A stretch of DNA of 18,391 bases, taken from contig LUZO01000077.1 of NCBI GenBank assembly GCA_001603685.1, positions 1 to 18,391 on the forward strand. Direction: 5' to 3'. Shown piece after piece: positions 1-5,241 of this stretch; positions within the stretch are counted from its first letter, which is position 1, and each line of letters begins with the position of its first letter. The DNA comes from Bacteroidales bacterium Bact_23. GTDB lineage: Bacteria > Bacteroidota > Bacteroidia > Bacteroidales > Lentimicrobiaceae. The notes below the pieces were generated by a model. That model was not told where the DNA came from, did not search any database, and saw only the letters and a program-made list of their open reading frames with translations. Both the position numbers and the translations under genes were made by a program.

Positions 1-362
1 TTTTGAGACAGCCTCTTGGGTGAGGTGAATTGCACGGTGGGCGGTGCCTTGGCTTCGACTTCGCTCAGCCACCACGGGAACCTCAGGCACCGGCGAGAAC
101 TTCAAACACCAGTTCAGCCACCAAAAAGAGGGGTTATTCTTCACTAAACCAAGTAATTGCTAAAGCTAAAAAGATATCTCCTTCATTGGGATGAGGGAGT
201 TTTTGGGTGGGGGAAGGGGGGAAATCTTTATCCCGTTAAGCGCCTGAGCATCAGGAGCAACTTTTCCCGTCGCCGTTACAGTTTCGCTCCGGCATCTGTC
301 CAGCCTTCGAAAAAAACTGCTTCCTGCTCTGCTGCAGCAAATTCAGGATTATGAATTAAAAA
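1..362. other. Gene-free left flank with repeat and G-rich tract
   Basis: I see no convincing gene in these bases. A 65-codon open frame at 157-354 has no domain and a low-complexity, arginine- and serine-rich translation, so I do not call it. The stretch holds a palindromic element (42-92), a run of G tracts (188-221), a small CCTGA/TCAGG hairpin (243-255), and an A-run at 310-316. That A-run reads as a T-run on the minus strand and follows a weak 4-bp CTGC/GCAG stem. It might end the methyltransferase transcript, but the stem is too short to call a terminator. Confidence 0.6.
42..92. repeat. Palindromic intergenic element (nested inverted repeat)
   Basis: An outer 8-bp perfect stem (CGGTGCCT at 42-49 with AGGCACCG at 85-92) encloses an inner 5-bp stem (TGGCT at 50-54 with AGCCA at 67-71) with a 12-base loop containing TTCGACTTCGCT. 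Read on the minus strand the core is GGCTGAGCGAAGTCGAAGCC. From memory, GAGCGxAGTCGAAGC-type palindromes recur between genes in many Bacteroidota genomes. Only one copy is in this window, so its repetitive nature cannot be shown here. Confidence 0.5.
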
Positions 363-1559
363 TCAGGGATTGGTCCGCCCGGGCAGATTAGAAGTTAAAA
401 ATTCCCTCCTGCTTCCCTCATACAAATCATATCCGGCATACCGGCATTCCAGCGGTCCGTTGAAAAGGGTGAACTTTTTTCCCGGTTTGAGTCCGATCAG
501 TTTCAGCGCCTGCTGGTCGGAGCTGATTACCCAGGCCCGGTAACCGCTAAAATTGCGCTTGAAGGCATTTCCAAGCTCCTTATACAGCGCGTTGATGTCC
601 TCTACCCTGATTTTTTCGCCATAAGGCGGATTGGTAATTACCACGCCGGGGGGTGGGGGAGGAACCACCTTCTGAAACGACATCACTTCCAGTTCCACAT
701 CCTTGTGCAGCCGCGCCGCTTTCAGGTTGGCCGCAGCCGCTTCCAGATTTTTTGCAGATATGTCCGATCCTCTGATGATGCATTCGATATCCTGCTGGTT
801 GTCAAGGGCTTCGTTGAGGATATCCTCCCACAGCTCTTTGCTGAAATCCTTCCATTTCATAAAGCCGAACGACTCGCGGAAGTAGCCGGCCGGCAGGTTC
901 ATGGCAATCATGGCAGCTTCGGTAAGCAGGGTTCCCGAGCCGCACATGGGGTCGATGAAATTGGTTTGCCCATCCCAGCCGCTGAGCAGCACCATGCCGG
1001 CGGCCAGTACCTCACTCAGCGGTGCTTCGGCATTGGCAACATGGTAACCGCGGCGGTGAAGCGAGGTTCCAGAACTGTCGAACGAGAGGGTGACTTCATT
1101 TCGGCTCATGTGCAGGTTAATCCTGAAATCCGGGTCTTCGATATTCACCGACGGCCGCTTGCCGGTCCGGTCGCGGAAGCGGTCAGCGATGGCATCCTTG
1201 GTGCGCTGTGAGGCATAGTGGGAGTGGGTATATACCGAATTCAGCAGGGTGCTGTCGATGGCAAAGGTGTCGGAAGCCGAGAAGTACTCCTCCCAGCGGA
1301 TCGCCTTCACCTGGGTGTAGAGGTCGCTTTCGGTGGCGATGGTGAAACGGCTGAAGGGAAGCAGTATTCTGAGGGCTGTGCGGCAGTGGTAGTTGGCGGC
1401 ATACAGCATCCGCCTGTCACCCCTGAATGCGACAGCCCTGAGCTGCGGTTCAATTTCCTCCGCCCCGAGGGCTTCCAGCTCCGAGGCAAGCACCTGTTCG
1501 AGTCCCGACGGGCACTTGGCAAGAATGGGGAACTTCGGTGAAGCAAAGGCGGCGCTCAT
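363..1559 (-). CDS. THUMP-domain class I SAM-dependent RNA methyltransferase (RlmL-like)
   Basis: This 398-residue protein has the architecture of the N-terminal half of RlmKL. An N-terminal ferredoxin-like/THUMP RNA-binding region (about residues 10-160) is followed by a Rossmann methyltransferase domain. That domain shows SAM-binding motif I (DPMCGSGT, residues 203-210) and the catalytic motif IV NPPYGEK (310-316), typical of base N-methylation of guanine or adenine. The E. coli family member makes N2-methylguanosine 2445 in 23S rRNA; the same target is an inference here. The RlmK half of the gammaproteobacterial fusion is absent, as is usual for stand-alone members of this length. The ATG start overlaps the upstream thioesterase stop in an ATGA tetranucleotide, so translation is probably coupled and the promoter is the one at 1996-2003. 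Confidence 0.9.
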   Translation of the reverse strand: MSAAFASPKFPILAKCPSGLEQVLASELEALGAEEIEPQLRAVAFRGDRRMLYAANYHCRTALRILLPFSRFTIATESDLYTQVKAIRWEEYFSASDTFAIDSTLLNSVYTHSHYASQRTKDAIADRFRDRTGKRPSVNIEDPDFRINLHMSRNEVTLSFDSSGTSLHRRGYHVANAEAPLSEVLAAGMVLLSGWDGQTNFIDPMCGSGTLLTEAAMIAMNLPAGYFRESFGFMKWKDFSKELWEDILNEALDNQQDIECIIRGSDISAKNLEAAAANLKAARLHKDVELEVMSFQKVVPPPPPGVVITNPPYGEKIRVEDINALYKELGNAFKRNFSGYRAWVISSDQQALKLIGLKPGKKFTLFNGPLECRYAGYDLYEGSRREFLTSNLPGRTNP

Positions 1560-1954
1560 TTCTTTTCCGGATTGGTGAGTTTTTCCATAAATCCCGCGGC
1601 ATTTACGATTACCCGGCGGTGGGTGCCTTCGCCAATCAGCCCGTTGCGATCGCTTGCCGATACCCTGAACAGCAGTTTGCGGCCATCCGCTTCAAGCAAT
1701 TCCGTTTTGCACACAATCTCCATCCCCGGCAGGCTGGCTTTGATATGCGTTACATTCACTTCGGTGCCAACGGTGATATGCCCTTCGGGAAGCAGCGGCT
1801 GCACGCTGAGCTGGGCTGTCTTTTCCATCAGTGCGATCATGGAGGGGGTGGCAAAAACCTCCACAAGCCCTGAGCCGTAGCTTGCAGCCGTATCGGAATG
1901 GCCTACGGTTAATGCCTGACGGCCGGTAATGCCGGGTTTAAGGTCGGGATTCAT
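1556..1954 (-). CDS. FlK-like hotdog-fold thioesterase
   Basis: This 132-residue protein matches the small hotdog thioesterases related to fluoroacetyl-CoA thioesterase FlK. It has the FATPSMIALMEKTA helix start, a VGTEVNVTHIKAS strand, and a closing GEGTHRRVIV strand. Thr36, Glu44 and His70 fall at the same relative spacing (8 and 26 residues) as the FlK triad Thr42/Glu50/His76, which supports hydrolysis of an acyl-CoA thioester. The natural substrate is unknown. Fluoroacetyl-CoA itself is unlikely, because homologues are widespread in bacteria that never meet it, so a housekeeping role on a short or toxic acyl-CoA is an inference. It is first in a two-gene operon, with its TGA overlapping the ATG of the methyltransferase. 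Confidence 0.85.
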   Translation of the reverse strand: MNPDLKPGITGRQALTVGHSDTAASYGSGLVEVFATPSMIALMEKTAQLSVQPLLPEGHITVGTEVNVTHIKASLPGMEIVCKTELLEADGRKLLFRVSASDRNGLIGEGTHRRVIVNAAGFMEKLTNPEKK

Positions 1955-1995
1955 CTGTATTTTAGGTGTTGGTGTGTTCTCCGGAAGATTTTATG

Positions 1996-2003
1996 CAAAG
2001 GTA
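1996..2003 (-). promoter_or_regulatory. Bacteroidota-type -7 element for the thioesterase operon
   Basis: The minus strand reads TACCTTTG, a full match to the TAnnTTTG -7 consensus, about 42 bp upstream of the thioesterase ATG. I see no clear -33 TTTG at the expected 19-21 bp distance. Confidence 0.5.
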
Positions 2004-2079
2004 AAAATATCTGATACTTGCGTGCCGGATTTCTAAAACTCTCACTGTTGCTATATACTCCGAACCTTTGAAACGGCAG

Positions 2080-2116
2080 AAAATAAAAAACCCTGCAATG
2101 GGGGTGGCAGGGTTTT
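2080..2116 (-). terminator. Rho-independent terminator of the cysteine-repeat gene
   Basis: A perfect 10-bp inverted repeat (AAAACCCTGC at 2087-2096, GCAGGGTTTT at 2107-2116) with a 10-base loop lies 20 bp past the stop codon of the gene at 2137-2478. On the minus strand the stem is followed by TTTTTTATTTT, so it ends transcription coming from that gene. Confidence 0.85.
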
Positions 2117-2136
2117 CAAGGAGAAACAGGGAGAAA

Positions 2137-2478
2137 CTACTTTTTTTCGGCAGTGGTTGCTTTGCTACTGCCGCAATCGCCTTTTACTGAAGCGCTTGTG
2201 GATTTTCCGTCGCATGATTTGCTGCAGTCACCCTTTGCTGCGGCGCCGGTGGCTTTTCCGTCGCATGAAGCGGCAGCCTTACCGTCGCATGAGGCTTTGG
2301 CGGCTGCTTCACCGCTGCAGCATGATTTGTCGGCTTTCTTGCTGTCGGCTTTTGGTTTCTTTTCAGGAGTGAATTTCTCGGTTTTAATACCGTTGTCGTC
2401 AGCCTTCACGCTGATTCCGGCGCCTGAAAATGCAAATAAAAAGGCGAATACTGAGAATGCAATTAATATCTTTTTCAT
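2137..2478 (-). CDS. Small secreted cysteine-repeat protein, function unknown
   Basis: This 113-residue protein begins with a clear signal peptide (MKKILIAFSVFAFLFAFSG, cleavage probably near residues 20-26). The mature part is low-complexity, rich in Lys, Ala, Ser and Asp. It carries seven cysteines: one CC pair, then repeated SCDGK units (three copies) and GDC units (two copies). I know no characterised family for it. The regular spacing of thiols beside charged residues fits metal binding or redox buffering in the periplasm or at the surface, but this is inference. It is transcribed alone, with its own terminator, and diverges from a two-component system. The ATG start is set by the signal peptide and a -7 element at 2501-2508. 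Confidence 0.8.
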   Translation of the reverse strand: MKKILIAFSVFAFLFAFSGAGISVKADDNGIKTEKFTPEKKPKADSKKADKSCCSGEAAAKASCDGKAAASCDGKATGAAAKGDCSKSCDGKSTSASVKGDCGSSKATTAEKK

Positions 2479-2500
2479 GATTTAGTGTTTTGATTCATTG

Positions 2501-2508
2501 CAAACATA
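2501..2508 (-). promoter_or_regulatory. -7 element of the cysteine-repeat gene
   Basis: The minus strand reads TATGTTTG, a full TAnnTTTG match, 22 bp upstream of the ATG. There is no recognisable TTTG at -33. Part of the GTTAA array (2531-2567) lies where an upstream activator would sit. Confidence 0.6.
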
Positions 2509-2530
2509 GGGCTAAACAAGGCTTTCGCTT

Positions 2531-2567
2531 GTTAACGAACCGTTAATTACTGTTAAGGGTATGTTAA
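2531..2567. promoter_or_regulatory. Probable response-regulator operator: four phased GTTAA repeats
   Basis: GTTAA occurs four times on the plus strand, starting at 2531, 2542, 2552 and 2563, so the spacings are 11, 10 and 11 bp, one helical turn each. OmpR/PhoB-family regulators bind tandem direct repeats with this pitch (for example the 11-bp PhoB box and the GTAAA repeats of CpxR). The last repeat ends 26 bp before the kinase -7 element, an activator-like position, and the array is also upstream of the divergent cysteine-repeat promoter. Binding by the regulator encoded at 3917-4621 is an inference. Confidence 0.55.
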
Positions 2568-2593
2568 AATTTCATTATACCCTCTTAAAAACC

Positions 2594-2601
2594 TAAATTT
2601 G
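2594..2601 (+). promoter_or_regulatory. -7 element of the two-component operon
   Basis: TAAATTTG followed by CAGG is a full TAnnTTTG match. A weak TTTC (2570-2573) lies 20 bp upstream as a possible -33. Because the element runs into the TTG at 2599, that TTG cannot be the translation start; the ATG at 2620 leaves a leader of only about 15 nt. Confidence 0.65.
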
Positions 2602-2619
2602 CAGGATTATATCCCCGAG

Positions 2620-3924
2620 ATGCGAAAAAGAACCGTTTTTCTGCTGATAGCCGTCACTTCGCTGGCGCTGGCCGGCATTATCTTTATTCAGCTCTACTGG
2701 GTAAGGAATGCATTGCGGCTTCAGGAAGAGCAGTTCGATAACAAGATTCAGCTTACGCTGAAAAGCGTAGTCAACCGGATGTTTGCCGGGCGCGACTCCC
2801 TGGCTGCCGATTCATCGGTTTGCGGCCCCGATTGCGACCGGTACACCGCTCAGGTGCTGCTGGCAATCAATCCCCTGCACCTCGACTCCATCATGCGCGA
2901 TGAATTTGGCAGTATGGAGCTGTCGGGCGAGTACTACTGGGGCGTGTACAACCCCGCGACGGAAAGGATTTTTGCCGGAATCCCGGGCGACTACAGTCAT
3001 CAACTGATGCAGCCTCAGCATAGTGTTTCCATGTCCTGCTTATACAGCAGGGAGCCGCTGATGCTGGGTGCTTATTTCCCCTATGAGCACAATATGCTAT
3101 GGGTCAGCATATTCCCATATATGATGCTGGCATTTCTCCTGCTGGCGGTGGTCATTTTTACCTTTACCTTTACCATTCACCTTATCCTGAAGCAGAAAAA
3201 GCTGTCGGAAATGAAGAGCGACTTCGTGAATAACATGACCCACGAGTTCAAAACGCCGATTGCAACCATCTCGCTGGCAACCGATATGCTCCTGAATAAA
3301 GAGGTGGCAGAATCACCCGCAAAAACCAGAAGATATGCCACCATTATTCAGGATGAAAACCGGCGGCTGAAAAAGCAGGTGGAGCAGATTTTGCAGATAG
3401 CGGTGCTCGATAAAGGCGAATACAATCTTAAAATCAGCGCCTTCGATGCCCATGAGGCAATACTTTCCTGCATTGCCAGATTCGAACTGACGGTGCGCGA
3501 TATGGGCGGTATGATCACCCACAGTTTCGAAGCGGAAGATCCGGAGATAAAGGCCGATTACCACCATTTTACCAATATGGTGAACAATCTGCTCGACAAT
3601 GCCGCAAAATATGCCCGCGATTATCCCGAAGTGAGGGTAAGTACCGGCAACCAGGACGGGATGTTTTTCGTAAAGGTTCAGGACAGGGGAATCGGCATCA
3701 GCCGGGAGAATATGAAGCATGTCTTCAAAAATCTTTATCGCGTGCCAACCGGCAATGTTCACGATGTAAAGGGCTTTGGCCTCGGGCTTTATTATGTAAA
3801 GGCGATGGCCGAAGCGCATGGCGGATATGTAAAAGTGGACAGTGAACTGAACAATTGGACCGTTTTTACGATTTATATACCGAAAGAGCCTGCCGCCGGA
3901 TTAAGTATTGAGCACCATGTCTGA
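2620..3924 (+). CDS. Membrane sensor histidine kinase (RprX-like)
   Basis: This is a 434-residue, two-pass inner-membrane sensor kinase. TM1 spans about residues 6-28, a periplasmic sensor region of about 130 residues follows, and TM2 covers about 158-190. The dimerisation/phosphoacceptor helix has NNMTHEFKTP with His208, and the ATPase domain shows the N box (NNLLDNA, 322-328), G1 (DRGIG, 355-359) and G2 (GFGLG, 385-389). All catalytic motifs are intact. The layout resembles RprX of Bacteroides, whose partner is an OmpR-type regulator; here the next gene is one, overlapping by 8 bp. The periplasmic region contains a CGPDC motif (Cys68 and Cys72) and Cys140, which could form a disulfide or bind metal, so redox or metal sensing is a possibility but unproven. 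Confidence 0.93.
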   Translation: MRKRTVFLLIAVTSLALAGIIFIQLYWVRNALRLQEEQFDNKIQLTLKSVVNRMFAGRDSLAADSSVCGPDCDRYTAQVLLAINPLHLDSIMRDEFGSMELSGEYYWGVYNPATERIFAGIPGDYSHQLMQPQHSVSMSCLYSREPLMLGAYFPYEHNMLWVSIFPYMMLAFLLLAVVIFTFTFTIHLILKQKKLSEMKSDFVNNMTHEFKTPIATISLATDMLLNKEVAESPAKTRRYATIIQDENRRLKKQVEQILQIAVLDKGEYNLKISAFDAHEAILSCIARFELTVRDMGGMITHSFEAEDPEIKADYHHFTNMVNNLLDNAAKYARDYPEVRVSTGNQDGMFFVKVQDRGIGISRENMKHVFKNLYRVPTGNVHDVKGFGLGLYYVKAMAEAHGGYVKVDSELNNWTVFTIYIPKEPAAGLSIEHHV

Positions 3925-4621
3925 TAAAGCGAAGATATTACTGGTTGAAGATGACCCCAATCTGAGTTTGGTCCTGAAAGACTATCTGGAGCTGCTGGGG
4001 TATGAAACCACCCTCGCCATCGATGGCCGGGCCGGGCTGGAGGTGTATCAGAAAGGCGATTTTGACCTCTGCGTTCTGGATGTGATGCTTCCCAAAAAGG
4101 ATGGCTTTACCCTGGCGGCGGAGATCAGGGAGCAGAACAGCCGAATCCCCATCATTTTCCTCACCGCCCTGGGCAACAACAGCGATAAGATTGCAGGCTT
4201 CAGGACCGGTTGCGACGACTACATCACCAAGCCGTTCAGCAGCGAAGAGCTTGCCCTGCGCATCGAAGCCATTTTAAAGCGGTGCATGAAGCAGACCATG
4301 AAGCCCAATTCCGAAGTGTACCATGTGGGAAACTGCCGCTTCGATTCTATGAACCTCATGCTCTACTGCAGCAACATTGAACAGCGGCTTACCCCGAAGG
4401 AGGCGGCTTTGCTGAGGTTACTCTGCCTCAATAAAAACAGCATCCTCTCACGCGAACAGGCGCTCACCGAAATCTGGGGAGATACCGACTACTTCATCGG
4501 AAGAAGCATGGATGTGTTTATCGCCCGCCTCAGAAAATATCTGCGCCACGACCCCTCCGTTACCATTACCAATGTGCACGGCTTCGGCTTCAAGCTCGAA
4601 GTAAAGGAAGAGGAGCAGTAA
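3917..4621 (+). CDS. OmpR-family response regulator (RprY-like)
   Basis: This 234-residue transcription factor has an N-terminal receiver domain (about 5-120) with acidic pocket Asp12/Asp13, phosphoacceptor Asp55 (in CVLDVMLP), Thr83 and Lys105 (ITKPF). A C-terminal winged helix-turn-helix DNA-binding domain follows (about 135-232, ending near TNVHGFGFKLE). The ATG at 3917 overlaps the kinase stop by 8 bp, and an in-frame TTG at 3908 is less likely as start. Cognate pairing with the kinase is clear from the overlap. It probably binds the phased GTTAA repeats at 2531-2567, giving autoregulation and control of the divergent cysteine-repeat gene; this is inferred from the repeat pitch, not shown. 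Confidence 0.94.
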   Translation: MSDKAKILLVEDDPNLSLVLKDYLELLGYETTLAIDGRAGLEVYQKGDFDLCVLDVMLPKKDGFTLAAEIREQNSRIPIIFLTALGNNSDKIAGFRTGCDDYITKPFSSEELALRIEAILKRCMKQTMKPNSEVYHVGNCRFDSMNLMLYCSNIEQRLTPKEAALLRLLCLNKNSILSREQALTEIWGDTDYFIGRSMDVFIARLRKYLRHDPSVTITNVHGFGFKLEVKEEEQ

Positions 4622-4757
4622 ACGAATCCGTGGGTATGCCTGAAGTTGCAAAATCGCTGGTTTTTAAAGGATTGCCGGATTTTACTGCCCCCTGTATGTT
4701 TTCTGATTGCGATGCCGTCATTTCCACTTTCGTGAATGCATATTGCCCGCAAAACTC

Positions 4758-4814
4758 ATATCCGGACTTGTCATTCCGTATAATCCATTCCAAAAACACG
4801 GGAAATCCGGATAT
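4758..4814. repeat. Inverted repeat upstream of the MazG-like gene
   Basis: ATATCCGGA (4758-4766) and its exact reverse complement TCCGGATAT (4806-4814) are separated by 39 bp. The right arm ends 7 bp before the -7 element at 4822. It could be a repressor site or chance. The rest of the 234-bp gap (4622-4855) shows no gene and no clear terminator for the response regulator. Confidence 0.35.
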
Positions 4815-4821
4815 CCATGAA

Positions 4822-4829
4822 TATCTTTG
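4822..4829 (+). promoter_or_regulatory. -7 element of the MazG-like gene
   Basis: TATCTTTG followed by C is a full TAnnTTTG match 26 bp before the ATG at 4856. No TTTG is seen at -33. Confidence 0.55.
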
Positions 4830-4855
4830 CCCCTTAATTCCGTAATATCTTGTTT

Positions 4856-5185
4856 ATGACCATTCAGGAAGCACAGCAGATGATTGACCGCTGGATAACC
4901 ACCACCGGAGTCAGATATTTCAATGAGCTCACCAACACCGCCATTCTGATGGAGGAGGTGGGCGAAGTAGCCCGGATAATGGCACGCAGGTACGGCGAAC
5001 AGTCGGAAAAGGAATCCGATAAAAATGCCGATCTTGCCGATGAAATGGCCGATGTGCTTTTTGTGCTGATGTGCCTGGCAAACCAAACCGGCGTTGATCT
5101 TACGGAAGCACTTCGCCGGAACCTGGAAAAGAAAACCGGCCGCGATACCGAACGCCACCGGAACAATCCAAAGCTGACGAAATAA
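4856..5185 (+). CDS. MazG-like nucleotide pyrophosphohydrolase
   Basis: This 109-residue, all-helical protein carries the MazG/all-alpha NTP pyrophosphatase signature: ExxE (Glu34-Glu37, within EEVGE) followed by ExxD (Glu63-Asp66, within LADEMADVLF). These residues bind the Mg2+ ions that cleave a nucleoside triphosphate to the monophosphate and pyrophosphate. The length fits single-domain members (about 105-120 residues), which clean non-canonical NTPs or dNTPs from the pool; the exact substrate cannot be read from sequence. I chose the ATG at 4856 over the TTG at 4850, as it lies just ahead of the conserved first helix. It has its own -7 element. The following DUF5686 gene starts 56 bp later and may be read from the same promoter. 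Confidence 0.88.
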   Translation: MTIQEAQQMIDRWITTTGVRYFNELTNTAILMEEVGEVARIMARRYGEQSEKESDKNADLADEMADVLFVLMCLANQTGVDLTEALRRNLEKKTGRDTERHRNNPKLTK

Positions 5186-5241
5186 TAAAAATGCGTGCCA
5201 GTTTCATCATTAATACTTATAAAACACTGAAATACTGACAA

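Noticed and set aside
157..354. 65-codon plus-strand open frame in the left flank
   Set aside because: Low-complexity translation, no signal peptide or domain, no promoter; most likely chance.
2137..2478. Metallothionein assignment for the cysteine-repeat protein
   Set aside because: It has a signal peptide and SCDGK/GDC spacing rather than the dense CxC clusters of metallothioneins.
2599..2619. TTG start for the sensor kinase seven codons upstream
   Set aside because: The TTG is part of the -7 promoter element TAAATTTG, so it would lie upstream of the transcript start.
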